Assembly: GCF_014237835.1 (NCBI RefSeq)
Contig: NZ_JACJVI010000004.1
Span: 273,291-337,290, forward strand
Length of the DNA stretch: 64,000 nt
Reading direction: 5' to 3'
DNA from: Rhizobium sp. AQ_MP
Lineage (GTDB): Bacteria; Pseudomonadota; Alphaproteobacteria; Rhizobiales; Rhizobiaceae
Shown here one piece after another: positions 10,319 to 18,673 of the stretch. A program made the translations under genes and the position numbers. The notes under the pieces are model-generated. The model was not told where the DNA came from. It saw nothing but the letters and a program-made list of their open reading frames with translations, and made no database searches. Position 1 is the stretch's first letter. Each line of letters starts with the position of its first letter.

Positions 10319-11839
10319 TCAATCACCTTTCGCCCGTCGACGATCTTCCGCCTGATGCTCAAGGATCTCCTTGACCTTGGCGACCAAATCCGCCTCGGCT
10401 ACGACTTCCTGGGCGACGCGGGCTTCGCGCCATTCGGCATTGTCGGTGATCTCGCCGGAGAGGCGCTTGCCCTCGATCAGGTCCTTGATCTGGACGACAC
10501 CTTGCGCGCGCTCGTCGCCGCCCTGGATGATGGCGATGGGGGCACCGCGGCGGTCGGCATATTTCAGCTGGTTACCGAACTTCTTCCAGTTGCCCTGGTA
10601 CATTTCGGCGCGAATGCCTTCGGCGCGCAGCTGTTGCGTAAAGCGCTGGTAGCGGCCCATGCTCTCGACATCGCCATCCATGACGGTGACGAGGACCGGG
10701 CCCAGCACCTCATCCTGACCGAGCTTGCCGAGGTTCTTCAAGGCCGTCATCAGGCGCGAGACGCCGATCGAGAAGCCCGTGGCCGGGACCGGCTGGCCCA
10801 TGAAGCGCGAGACGAGACCATCGTAACGGCCACCACCGCCGACCGAGCCGAAGACGACCTTTTCGCCCTTCTCGTTGGTGACGTCGAAGGTGAGTTCGGC
10901 TTCGTAGACGGGGCCGGTGTAGTATTCGAGGCCACGGACGACGGAGGGGTCGATCTTGATGCGCGTGGCATCGTAACCGGCGCCGGCGACGAGCGCGCCG
11001 ATCATGTTCAGCTCCTCGACGCCCTCTTCGCCCTTGGATGTTCCGGCGACGAGAGCGGCCAGTTCGGCTGCGCTTTCGGCATAGGACTTAATGCCGACGA
11101 AGAAGAGGACTTTGGCGATCTGATCTTCGTTCAGCCCCGCGCCCTTGGTAAAGTCGCCGCTCTCATCCTTTCGACCTGCGCCCAGCAGCAGCCTAACGCC
11201 CTCAGGTCCAAACTTGTCGAGCTTGTCGATGGCGCGCAGGACGCCGAGGCGCCGTCCGGCATTCTCCTCGCCGCCGACGCCGATCGCCTCCATCACGCCG
11301 TCCAAAACCTTGCGGTTGTTGACGCGGATCACATAGTCGCCGCGCTTGATGCCGAGGGCTTCCAGCGTGTCAGCCATCATCATGCACATTTCGGCGTCGG
11401 ACTGGACGCCGGGTGCGCCGACGGTGTCGGCATCGAACTGCATGAACTGGCGGAAGCGGCCAGGACCCGGCTTCTCGTTGCGGAAGACGTAGCCGGCGCG
11501 ATAGGTGCGGAAGGGCAGCTGGATTTCCTGGAAATTCTCCGCAACATGACGCGCCATCGGAGCGGTCAGGTCATAGCGCAACGACATCCACTGTTCGTCA
11601 TCGTCCTGCAGCGAGAAGACGCCCTCGTTCGGGCGGTCGCTGTCGGGCAGGAACTTGCCCAGCGCATCGGTGTATTCGAAAAGCGGCGTTTCGATCGGGT
11701 CGAAGCCGTAGCGCTCATAGACCTCGCGGATGGTCTCCATCATCTGGTTGGCGGCGCGAATGTCGGCGGCCTCGCGATCGACGAAGCCGCGCGGCAGGCG
11801 GGCCTTCAGCTTCTGGGGCTTCTTGTTCTTATCGCTCAT
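10319..11839 (-). CDS. hisS: Histidyl-tRNA synthetase
   Basis: A 506-residue class II aminoacyl-tRNA synthetase charging tRNA-His. The three class II motifs are visible: [17 protein letters not shown] near residue 60; the motif-2 strand-loop [20 protein letters not shown]; and motif 3 [11 protein letters not shown]. The HisRS-specific [14 protein letters not shown] is present, and a C-terminal anticodon-binding domain follows. I set the start at MSDKNKKPQ (ATG at 11837-11839), not at the longer open frame up to 12010, because the upstream residues are not HisRS-like. It heads the hisS-hisZ-hisG group. Confidence 0.95.
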   Translation of the reverse strand: MSDKNKKPQKLKARLPRGFVDREAADIRAANQMMETIREVYERYGFDPIETPLFEYTDALGKFLPDSDRPNEGVFSLQDDDEQWMSLRYDLTAPMARHVAENFQEIQLPFRTYRAGYVFRNEKPGPGRFRQFMQFDADTVGAPGVQSDAEMCMMMADTLEALGIKRGDYVIRVNNRKVLDGVMEAIGVGGEENAGRRLGVLRAIDKLDKFGPEGVRLLLGAGRKDESGDFTKGAGLNEDQIAKVLFFVGIKSYAESAAELAALVAGTSKGEEGVEELNMIGALVAGAGYDATRIKIDPSVVRGLEYYTGPVYEAELTFDVTNEKGEKVVFGSVGGGGRYDGLVSRFMGQPVPATGFSIGVSRLMTALKNLGKLGQDEVLGPVLVTVMDGDVESMGRYQRFTQQLRAEGIRAEMYQGNWKKFGNQLKYADRRGAPIAIIQGGDERAQGVVQIKDLIEGKRLSGEITDNAEWREARVAQEVVAEADLVAKVKEILEHQAEDRRRAKGD

Positions 11840-11993
11840 GATGACAACCGGAATTTTCGTTTCAAAAAGGTGCCGGTGTCTTAGAGGATCAAGGATTTGG
11901 CGGCAAGGGCGAAGGCGGGCGGGGACGAGGCCCGATGCTGGAAAATGGGCGGTGGCGGTGGTATATTCCGGCGCGAAACCAGAGGTTGGACCA

Positions 11994-12221
11994 ATGAACA
12001 AGCGCGTCACGCTCGAGATGCCGGAAGAAATGCACCAGTTGATCGTTGAATACGCCTCGGAAGCCGGCGCGGAGCCGGATGATTATCTGCGTCAGATGAT
12101 CCAGCGCGAGCTTCAAAACCTGCAAGATTTGGCTGCCGCCGATGAGGCCATGAAGCGTATTCAGAGCGGCGAGGACAAAGTTGTCAGCTCCGAGGAGTTC
12201 TGGTGTGGCCTGGACGATTGA
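11994..12221 (+). CDS. Antitoxin of a RelBE/ParDE-type pair
   Basis: A 75-residue protein opening [20 protein letters not shown], a beta strand followed by a helix as in ribbon-helix-helix DNA-binding antitoxins. The acidic C-terminus ([16 protein letters not shown]) is typical of the toxin-wrapping tail. It overlaps the RelE-like toxin gene by 17 bases, the usual order antitoxin then toxin. The antitoxin would bind its own promoter upstream of 11994 and neutralise the toxin. Family placement is by pattern and context. Confidence 0.8.
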   Translation: MNKRVTLEMPEEMHQLIVEYASEAGAEPDDYLRQMIQRELQNLQDLAAADEAMKRIQSGEDKVVSSEEFWCGLDD

Positions 12222-12474
12222 GTATCGTCAGCCCGTTCAGAAAACGATCAAGAAACTCGACCCCGTCATCCAGCGCCGCATCAAGCAGTTTCTTGAAGAA
12301 CGCCTTGCTACCCACGACAACCCCCGAAGCCTCGGCGATCCGCTTCACGGCAGCAAGCTTGGTGCCTATTGGCGCTACACAGTTGGCGATTACCGCATCA
12401 TCTGCGATATCCAGGACCAAAAGCTCGTCGTCCTCGTGGTCGAGATCGGCCATCGCAGCTCCGTCTATCGGTAA
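12205..12474 (+). CDS. RelE/ParE-family toxin
   Basis: An 89-residue toxin from a GTG at 12205 (read [20 protein letters not shown]), with GAGGAG 8 bases upstream inside the antitoxin gene. The RelE fold signatures are LDPVIQRRIKQFL, the conserved LHGSKLGAYWRYTVGDYRI and the C-terminal strand VEIGHRSSVY. RelE members cut mRNA on the ribosome, ParE members poison gyrase; the GxxxRxRxGDYR-type core is close to RelE (YWRYTVGDYRI). The next gene starts three bases after this stop. Confidence 0.87.
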   Translation: MAWTIEYRQPVQKTIKKLDPVIQRRIKQFLEERLATHDNPRSLGDPLHGSKLGAYWRYTVGDYRIICDIQDQKLVVLVVEIGHRSSVYR

Positions 12475-12477
12475 GAC

Positions 12478-13224
12478 ATGATCCTTGAAGCCCTCAATTA
12501 TGCCGCGACATGGCCGCTGACCTCGGCTGCGCATCGCCCGTTCATCCGCTCCTCCGTCAATCTCTGGGCGCGGGCCAATCGCTGTTCAGCCGACTGGGCG
12601 GACCATGAGCGACGGACCAAGGCCGCAATTCTCGGGGCGGCCGAAGCCTGCCGACAGCGGCGGACGGTGGTGGTGCTGGGATCGGGGCTCTTGCGCGACG
12701 TGCCGATCTTCGAGCTTTCGCGGCTCTTCGATACGGTGGTGCTGGTCGATCTCGTGCATCTGGCCAGCGTGCGGGGCTGGCTGAAGCTCAAGGGCCTGAA
12801 GAATGTGCGCCTGATCGAGCGGGACCTTTCGGGAATAGATGCTCTGCTTGCCGGCGAGGTTTTGGAGCCGCTCGCGTTTCTCCGGCAGGTGCCCTATCTC
12901 GATTTCGTGGCCTCGGCCAATCTGCTCTCGCAGATCGGCATCGGGGTCGCGTGGCGCCTCGGTGGGCAGCCAGCGGAGGACGACAGGATGCGCCAGGTGA
13001 TCGCAGCGCATATTGAAGGACTGGCGCAGCTGCCGGCGAAGACCTGCCTTGTCACCGATGTCAGCTATGCGGTCATAGACCGTAACGGCCTCAAGCAAGG
13101 GACCCAGGACCTGATGCACGGCGTCGATCTCGGGCGATCTTTCGCTCATTGGGACTGGCCGGTGATCCCCTTCGGTGAAGAGAGCCGGGACTATCGCATC
13201 GTGCATCACGTCATTGCCCGCTGA
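12478..13224 (+). CDS. Hypothetical protein with a SAM-methyltransferase-like Rossmann motif
   Basis: Not a family I can name. The 248-residue protein has VVVLGSGLLRDVP (about residues 64-76), resembling the glycine-rich SAM-binding loop, followed by the strand TVVLVDLVH with an acidic end, as in class I methyltransferases. The tail FGEESRDYRIVHHVI reads like a final beta strand. There is no transmembrane segment. It starts three bases after the RelE-type toxin stop and is probably translated from the same message, which would be an uncommon third member of a toxin-antitoxin unit. Function is inferred only from the nucleotide-binding pattern. Confidence 0.72.
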   Translation: MILEALNYAATWPLTSAAHRPFIRSSVNLWARANRCSADWADHERRTKAAILGAAEACRQRRTVVVLGSGLLRDVPIFELSRLFDTVVLVDLVHLASVRGWLKLKGLKNVRLIERDLSGIDALLAGEVLEPLAFLRQVPYLDFVASANLLSQIGIGVAWRLGGQPAEDDRMRQVIAAHIEGLAQLPAKTCLVTDVSYAVIDRNGLKQGTQDLMHGVDLGRSFAHWDWPVIPFGEESRDYRIVHHVIAR

Positions 13225-13283
13225 GACATCACTCTCGCTTCGGATGCCTTGCTTTCGTCTGAATGACGGCCCATTTTCAGGGC

Positions 13284-13676
13284 ATGAGATCGATCGCCCG
13301 CCTCTTGCTGCTTGTCGCAGCGCTTGCCTACGGCGCCATGCCCATGACCGGCATGTCGGCCATGGCGATGCCTGTGGCGCATGCGATGGAGGTGAGCGGC
13401 GATGCGGAGATGCCCGTCTCGGCCAGCGAGGTGGCGGTCGACAGCGACTGTCCGCATTCGGTACCGTCAGCGATCGCCGCCGACGCTAGTGGCAGCACCG
13501 ATCAACCTGCCACACCCTTGAAGTCGGCCTGGCATTGTGCGGCCTGTCTTACCCTGCCTGCAGATCCGGTTCTTGCCGAGAGTGGCAAACCGGCACGCGC
13601 CGCTGAGGCTCCTGCGCGTCTCCCAAGGCTTGTCTCGCAGATGACGGCGCCGCTGACGCCCCCTCCCCGCGCCTGA
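13284..13676 (+). CDS. Hypothetical exported protein, His/Cys/Met-containing
   Basis: A 130-residue protein starting MRSIARLLLLVAALAYG, a signal peptide, followed by a Met-rich stretch (MPMTGMSAMAMP), a CPHSVPS segment and WHCAACLTL with two cysteines. I do not recognise the family. The Met, His and Cys clusters and the DUF305 gene next door suggest copper handling in the periplasm, similar to small proteins found with cop genes. Starts at 13263 (MTAHFQG) and 13284 are both possible; I prefer 13284 because the signal peptide then begins at once. Weak ribosome-binding site. Confidence 0.65.
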   Translation: MRSIARLLLLVAALAYGAMPMTGMSAMAMPVAHAMEVSGDAEMPVSASEVAVDSDCPHSVPSAIAADASGSTDQPATPLKSAWHCAACLTLPADPVLAESGKPARAAEAPARLPRLVSQMTAPLTPPPRA

Positions 13677-13742
13677 TCGGATGAAACGCGCACAGCCCGT
13701 TAGCTGCGCAATTCCATCTTCAGATCAGCACAGGAGACTTCA

Positions 13743-14126
13743 ATGCTGAAGACCCTATTCGTTGCGGCGTCGCTTGCGACCGCGCTTTTCACGTCGGTTG
13801 TCCTTGCGCAGGACAACACCATGCATCAGGGGCATGATATGTCCACGATGGACCACGGCATGATGCATGACAGCCCGTCGTCCAAGGCCTTTCAGGAGGC
13901 CAATGCCAAGATGCACAAGGACATGGCCGTGCCGCTCACCGGCAATGCGGATGCCGACTTCGTCCGCGGCATGATCCCGCACCATCAGGGCGCCATCGAC
14001 ATGGCGAAGATCGTGCTCGAACACGGCAAGGATCCCGAGATCCGCAAGCTCGCGGAAGAGGTGATCAAGGCCCAGGAGGGCGAGATCGCCATGATGAAGG
14101 CGTGGCTGGCCAAGAACGGCCAGTAA
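13743..14126 (+). CDS. DUF305 (CopM-like) periplasmic protein
   Basis: A 127-residue secreted protein with signal peptide MLKTLFVAASLATALFTSVV and a His/Met-rich segment (HQGHDMSTMDHGMMHD). The DUF305 core follows: DFVRGMIPHHQGAIDMAKIV and the terminal helix EIAMMKAWLAKNG. DUF305 proteins such as cyanobacterial CopM bind copper in the periplasm. CAGGAGA lies upstream of the ATG. It follows the Met/Cys-rich exported gene by 66 bases, so a small copper-handling unit is plausible, although no CopA ATPase or regulator is present here. Confidence 0.88.
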   Translation: MLKTLFVAASLATALFTSVVLAQDNTMHQGHDMSTMDHGMMHDSPSSKAFQEANAKMHKDMAVPLTGNADADFVRGMIPHHQGAIDMAKIVLEHGKDPEIRKLAEEVIKAQEGEIAMMKAWLAKNGQ

Positions 14127-14147
14127 GCTCGGTCGAAACCCGAAACT

Positions 14148-14176
14148 GCAATGGCGCTCACGGGCGCCATTGCTTT
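14148..14176 (+). terminator. Rho-independent terminator after the DUF305 gene
   Basis: GCAATGGCGC (14148-14157) pairs perfectly with GCGCCATTGC (14164-14173), loop TCACGG, followed by TTT. Confidence 0.8.
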
Positions 14177-14225
14177 GCCCGAGAGAGGGATTAGTCTCAC
14201 GCTCCCTGATCGATAAGGAGGCGTC

Positions 14226-14933
14226 ATGTCCAACCGCCCTGTCTCCGTCATCGGCTTCGATGCCGACGACACGCTCTGGCAGAACGAGCAGTATTACAAA
14301 CTGACGGAAGGCCATTTCCGCAGCCTGCTCACCGACTATGCCGAGGGCGATCATGTCTCCGAGCGCCTCTTAAAAGCGGAGAAGCGCAACCTTGCCCATT
14401 ATGGCTTCGGCATCAAAGGTTTTACCCTCTCGATGATCGAGACGGCGCTGGAGATCACCGAGGGTCGGGCGCCCTCCTCCGTGATCAGTGAAATCCTGGC
14501 CATCGGACGCGATCTCCTGAGCCACCCGGTCGAATGCCTGCCGCATGCCCGCGAGGCACTGGACTCACTGGCCGGCAAATTTTTCCTCGTGCTGATTACC
14601 AAGGGAGATCTCTTCGACCAGGAGCGTAAGCTGGCGCAATCCGGGCTTGGCGACTATTTCGACGCGGTCGAGATCGTCTCCGACAAGACAGCCACCACCT
14701 ATCGGCGCATCTTCGGCAAGCATGGCGAGGGACCGGAGCGATCGATGATGATCGGCAATTCGCTGAAATCCGATGTCGTGCCGGCAATCGCGGCTGGCGC
14801 CTGGGGCGTGTTCGTGCCGCATGAACTGACCTGGGTGCTGGAGCATGTCGAAAAACCCGAGGAGGCGCCCCGCTTCCGCGAGATCCCGGATCTCGGGCAT
14901 GTGCCTGACCTCGTCGCCAACCTGCAGCCCTGA
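14226..14933 (+). CDS. HAD family hydrolase
   Basis: A 235-residue haloacid-dehalogenase-type phosphatase. Motif I is GFDADDTLWQNE (residues about 10-21), motif II VLITKGD, the lysine region SDKTATTY, and motif IV MIGNSLKSDVVPAIAAG. The helical cap lies between residues 25 and 110. A strong AAGGAGG precedes the ATG by 4 bases. The next gene begins 7 bases after the stop, so the two are likely co-transcribed. The substrate is unknown; the family is common in rhizobia. Confidence 0.88.
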   Translation: MSNRPVSVIGFDADDTLWQNEQYYKLTEGHFRSLLTDYAEGDHVSERLLKAEKRNLAHYGFGIKGFTLSMIETALEITEGRAPSSVISEILAIGRDLLSHPVECLPHAREALDSLAGKFFLVLITKGDLFDQERKLAQSGLGDYFDAVEIVSDKTATTYRRIFGKHGEGPERSMMIGNSLKSDVVPAIAAGAWGVFVPHELTWVLEHVEKPEEAPRFREIPDLGHVPDLVANLQP

Positions 14934-14940
14934 GGCCCTC

Positions 14941-15606
14941 ATGCGATCCTTCGACCAGATCTATGCACTCGCCGTCGCTCGAAAGGGCGAAGACGGTGTT
15001 CTGGAGAGCCTGCGGCATCCAAAATCGCGGGTTGAGATCGCGGCCATGCCGGATGACCGTTTCCTCGCGCTGATGACGAAATGCATCTTCCAGTCCGGCT
15101 TCAACTGGAAGGTCGTCGAGGCCATGTGGCCGGGGTTCGAGGCCGCATTTCACGGCTTCGACATCGCACGCTGCGCGATGCTGCATGACGAGGATTTCGG
15201 CCGTCTCGTTTCTGATACGCGGATCGTGCGGCATGGGCCAAAAATCCGAGCGGTGCAGGAGAATGCCGTCTTTCTATCCGGTCTGGCACGCGACCATGGA
15301 ACAGCAGCCGCTTTCTTCGCCAGCTGGCCGACGGAGAATTATGTCGGGCTGCTCGATCTTCTGCAGAAGAAGGGTTCGCGGCTTGGCGGCAATACGGGGC
15401 AGTATTTCCTGCGCTTTGCCGGTATCGACAGCTTCATCCTCTCGCAAAGCGTGGTGAACCGTCTGATCGCCGAGGGCATGGTCGGAAAAGTACCGACATC
15501 GGCGAAAGACAAAACAGCCGTGCAGGCGGCGTTCAACAAGTGGCGCGGACAGTCCGGCCGTTCCCTGACCGAGATCAGCCGGATCCTTGCCATCAGCATC
15601 GACTGA
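14941..15606 (+). CDS. DNA-3-methyladenine glycosylase I-like protein (HhH-GPD superfamily)
   Basis: A 221-residue protein resembling Tag-type glycosylases, with FLALMTKCIFQSGFNWKVVE matching the Tag segment around its catalytic region. AAFHGFDIARCAMLHDEDF and RIVRHGPKIRAVQENA correspond to the FAGFDF and IIRHRGKI blocks of true Tag (compare the gene at 15610-16245). The Cys/His zinc ligands of Tag are not visible at either end, so it is a divergent relative that may recognise another lesion. It begins 7 bases after the HAD gene and faces the true tag gene, with three bases between the two stops. Confidence 0.78.
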   Translation: MRSFDQIYALAVARKGEDGVLESLRHPKSRVEIAAMPDDRFLALMTKCIFQSGFNWKVVEAMWPGFEAAFHGFDIARCAMLHDEDFGRLVSDTRIVRHGPKIRAVQENAVFLSGLARDHGTAAAFFASWPTENYVGLLDLLQKKGSRLGGNTGQYFLRFAGIDSFILSQSVVNRLIAEGMVGKVPTSAKDKTAVQAAFNKWRGQSGRSLTEISRILAISID

Positions 15607-15609
15607 GGC

Positions 15610-16245
15610 TCACGGGCGCACGAGCCTAGCCCTCAACTCTTCCGTGGTCCCCCGGCAACAGCAACCCTCGATGTGGTCGTTGACCAGGCCCATGGCCTGC
15701 ATGAAGGCATAGACGGTGGTCGGACCGACAAAGGTCCAGCCGCGCTTCTTCAGGTCCTTCGACAGGCGGATCGAGGTCGGCGAGGTTGGATTGGCCTTGA
15801 GGGTGGCATAATCCATGCGCGGCGGGCGCTCGACGGCGTCGGGTTCGTAACTCCAGAAGTAACGAGACAGCGAGCCGAATTCCGTTTTCAGATCCACCGC
15901 GCGGCGGGCGTTGTTGACGGTCGAGACGATCTTGCCGCGATGGCGGATGATGCCGGCGTCCGCCAGGCAGCGGGCGATATCCTCGTCACCGAAACGTGCG
16001 ACTTGATGAAAATCGAAGCCGGCAAAGGCGGCGCGGAAGTTTTCACGCTTCCTGAGGATTGTCAGCCAGGACAGGCCCGATTGAAACCCTTCGAGGCAGA
16101 TCTTCTCGAAGAGCCTGACATCGTCAGTCACAGGCCGGCCCCATTCCTCGTCATGGTAGCGACGATAGTCTTCAAGGCCGCCATGCCAGAAGCAACGGTC
16201 GAGACCGTCGTCTCCCCGGATCAGGCCTTCTGCGATCGTCTCCAT
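15610..16245 (-). CDS. tag: DNA-3-methyladenine glycosylase I
   Basis: Tag removes 3-methyladenine from alkylated DNA as the first step of base excision repair. The 211-residue protein has the N-terminal zinc ligands in RCFWHGGLEDYRRYHDEEWG and the catalytic region LFEKICLEGFQSGLSWLTIL. The C-terminal zinc ligands appear in GLVNDHIEGCCC. I use the ATG at 16243-16245 (METIAEGL), which has GGGAGG 7 bases upstream; an in-frame ATG at 16263 is less well placed. It is convergent with a divergent paralogue-like gene. Confidence 0.93.
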   Translation of the reverse strand: METIAEGLIRGDDGLDRCFWHGGLEDYRRYHDEEWGRPVTDDVRLFEKICLEGFQSGLSWLTILRKRENFRAAFAGFDFHQVARFGDEDIARCLADAGIIRHRGKIVSTVNNARRAVDLKTEFGSLSRYFWSYEPDAVERPPRMDYATLKANPTSPTSIRLSKDLKKRGWTFVGPTTVYAFMQAMGLVNDHIEGCCCRGTTEELRARLVRP

Positions 16246-16451
16246 GCGATTCCCTCCCGCCATTGAGGGCGTTTACCATTTGTTCACGATTTTTCCAAAC
16301 CGGGCGCTAACCCTTCCGAAAGGTTTACGGACCGGATCGCATTTTCATGAATGCGTCTTTACCAAATGGCGGGCTCCGCTCTGGCACCTTCAGGGGGAAT
16401 TGGTGGCATGTCGTGCCGCCGCATCCGGTCCTTAAGTTCATGAGTTGTCCG

Positions 16452-17282
16452 ATGTCCAAGCGTTCCCTGTTTCTGGCCTTGCTGACCAGCCTCTCGATTG
16501 CCCTGCCCGTTCACGCCAACGACCGCTATCGCAGCCGCCCGCCCGTCATGGTAAGCCCAGACCTGCAGGCGTCGTGGGTGATGCAGCTCGGCGGCGTTCC
16601 CGCACAGACGCGCGGCTATACAACGCCGCAGCGGATGCGACAGGCCATCCCGGCGGGCCGGCAGCGCGTGGTGCAGCCGCAGCAGGTGCTTCGCGAGCAA
16701 CCCTTACTCCGCCAGCAGCCGGTGCAGCAGCGCCGCGTTGTGCAGCAGCGGCGCGTGCTCTTCCCGCAACAGCCAGCGGCCCAGCCGGTGGCGATGCGGC
16801 CTGAAAAACCCGTTCGCACGCAGATCGAACCGAAATTCCTGCCACAGATGGTCGAGTACCAGACAAAGCAGAAGCCCGGCACGATCGTTATCGATACCCG
16901 CGAGCGCTTCCTCTATCTGGTCATGGCAGACGGCATGGCGAAACGTTATGGTGTCGGGGTCGGCAAACCGGGCTTCGAATGGGCCGGCACTCACAAGGTG
17001 ACGGACAAGCGCGAATGGCCGGATTGGCGCCCGCCGCAGGAGATGATCGCGCGCGAGGCGGCCAAGGGGCATTTCCTGCCTGCCCATATGCCGGGCGGCC
17101 CGGAAAATCCGCTGGGTGCCCGCGCCCTCTATCTCGGCTCGACGCTTTACCGCATCCACGGAACGAACGCGCCGTGGTCGATCGGCAACGGCGTATCCTC
17201 GGGCTGCATCCGCATGCGTAATGAAGATGTCATCGACCTCTATGAGCGGGTGAAGGTCGGAACGAAGGTGATTGTGATCTGA
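16452..17282 (+). CDS. L,D-transpeptidase (YkuD domain), copy 1
   Basis: A 276-residue exported cell-wall enzyme that makes 3-3 cross-links or attaches proteins to peptidoglycan. The signal peptide MSKRSLFLALLTSLSIALP leads to a low-complexity Gln/Arg linker (about residues 60-125, many QQ and RR pairs). The YkuD domain follows from PGTIVIDTRERFLYLV to the end, with the catalytic block RIHGTNAPW ... SSGCIRMRNEDV containing the nucleophilic Cys. The frame reaches upstream to 16347; I prefer 16452 (16440 is possible) because it begins with the signal peptide. A paralogue follows after 91 bases. Confidence 0.88.
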   Translation: MSKRSLFLALLTSLSIALPVHANDRYRSRPPVMVSPDLQASWVMQLGGVPAQTRGYTTPQRMRQAIPAGRQRVVQPQQVLREQPLLRQQPVQQRRVVQQRRVLFPQQPAAQPVAMRPEKPVRTQIEPKFLPQMVEYQTKQKPGTIVIDTRERFLYLVMADGMAKRYGVGVGKPGFEWAGTHKVTDKREWPDWRPPQEMIAREAAKGHFLPAHMPGGPENPLGARALYLGSTLYRIHGTNAPWSIGNGVSSGCIRMRNEDVIDLYERVKVGTKVIVI

Positions 17283-17373
17283 GGCGCTTCTCAGATCACA
17301 CAGACTCGATTAGCTCTTGCTTTGAAGGGCGAAGCAGTTAGGCTTGAAGCCCTGCAAATCAGGGGGATTGCTA

Positions 17374-18060
17374 ATGCTCAACACGACTTTCCGCAAGGCG
17401 GCGGTGGCGGTGATCGCGCTCACGCTCGCCTTGCCGGCGCCCGCCAGCGCCATCAGCCTCAACCGCATCCAGACGACCAGCGACGTGACGCTCGTTGCGC
17501 AGCAGCGCAAGGAAGTGCCTGAGAAGTTCAAGCGCAAGGTCGTGCGGCTGACCACCGATGAAAAGCCGGGCACGATCATCATCGATACCAACAACAAGTT
17601 CCTTTACTATGTCGAAGGCAACAACCGCGCGACCCGCTACGGGGTGGGCGTCGGTCGTGAAGGCTTCGGCTGGTCGGGCGTGGTGAAGATCGGCCGCAAG
17701 GCGGAATGGCCGGAATGGCGTCCGCCGGCAGAGATGCGCCGCCGCGAAGCCGCCAAGGGCCATATCCTGCCGGTCGTGCAGGAAGGCGGTCCGGACAATC
17801 CGCTTGGTGCGCGCGCCATGTATCTCTACAAGGGCGGTCGTGACACCATCTTCCGCATCCACGGCACCAACCAGCCCTGGACGATCGGCCTTAACATGTC
17901 CTCGGGCTGCATCCGCATGATGAACAAGGATGTCGAGCACCTCTACGAGCGCGCCGATATCGGCACCAAGGTGATCGTCATCGGTCCGGGCAACCGCCAG
18001 GGCGACGTCTCCTTCGACGACAAGGGTGTTGACATCCTGCGCACGATTTTCGGCGGATGA
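17374..18060 (+). CDS. L,D-transpeptidase (YkuD domain), copy 2
   Basis: A 228-residue paralogue of the preceding gene without its Gln/Arg linker. It has signal peptide MLNTTFRKAAVAVIALTLAL, then PGTIIIDTNNKFLYYVEG and the active site RIHGTNQPW ... SSGCIRMMNKDVEHLYERA. The shared blocks (GVGVG, EWPEWRPP, GGPDNPLGARAMYL) show a local duplication followed by divergence. A GGGGG ribosome-binding site is 8 bases before the ATG at 17374. Rhizobia elongate from the pole and use many L,D-transpeptidases, so a role in side- or pole-specific wall synthesis is an inference. Confidence 0.92.
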   Translation: MLNTTFRKAAVAVIALTLALPAPASAISLNRIQTTSDVTLVAQQRKEVPEKFKRKVVRLTTDEKPGTIIIDTNNKFLYYVEGNNRATRYGVGVGREGFGWSGVVKIGRKAEWPEWRPPAEMRRREAAKGHILPVVQEGGPDNPLGARAMYLYKGGRDTIFRIHGTNQPWTIGLNMSSGCIRMMNKDVEHLYERADIGTKVIVIGPGNRQGDVSFDDKGVDILRTIFGG

Positions 18061-18138
18061 AGCGAAAGATCCGTTTTTAGAGGCAGACGGTCGCATCCGA
18101 AATGGGGCGGCCGTCTTTCATTCCAGGGTTCAGTTCGC

Positions 18139-18612
18139 TCAGCGCTTCACGTCGCAAAAGATGTCCCCCTGATGCGTGAGGATCGGCTCGCCACCAACGG
18201 CGCTGCCCATCTTCAGCTTGACTACCTTCAGGTCGTAGCGCCCGCTAAAGCGCTTTGCGGTACTCGAACTGCGATCGGTGATCATCGCCATGGACACGCG
18301 ATAGAGGGGTTCCCTCTCCGGCGCAAAGGCGTGGATGCTGAAGCGCAGATCGCGCTCATCGATCCAGTATTGCTTCAGCATTTTCGAGGTGATCTGAAAC
18401 CGCTGGAAGCCTGACGGGACAGCCTTATCCTTCACGCCAGCCATGCCGCGGAAATGGACGATCCTCTCCTGATCCTTGTTGCTGAAGCCGCTTTCCAGGG
18501 ACATGTCGATCACAGCGTCGGATGTGGCGCAGTAGATGCGCTCGATCGCTGCCGCCGATGTCACCGACGAACACATGAACATGCAGGCGACTGCCAAAAT
18601 CTTCTTTGCCAT
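18139..18612 (-). CDS. Hypothetical exported protein
   Basis: A 157-residue protein of unknown family. The ATG at 18610-18612 has GGGAGG upstream and opens a signal peptide MAKKILAVACMFMCSSVTSA. The mature part starts near IERIYCATSD and ends GDIFCDVKR, so two cysteines near the two ends could form a disulfide in the periplasm. It is monocistronic and convergent with the second L,D-transpeptidase gene. I cannot assign a function. Confidence 0.75.
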   Translation of the reverse strand: MAKKILAVACMFMCSSVTSAAAIERIYCATSDAVIDMSLESGFSNKDQERIVHFRGMAGVKDKAVPSGFQRFQITSKMLKQYWIDERDLRFSIHAFAPEREPLYRVSMAMITDRSSSTAKRFSGRYDLKVVKLKMGSAVGGEPILTHQGDIFCDVKR

Positions 18613-18673
18613 GATGGCCTCCCGGGATGCCCCATCCCGGGACAATTATTACAGCAATCGCTTAACAATTCGC

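Noticed and set aside
10355..11884. A 509-codon plus-strand frame opposite hisS
   Set aside because: Antisense shadow; HisS motifs are all on the minus strand.
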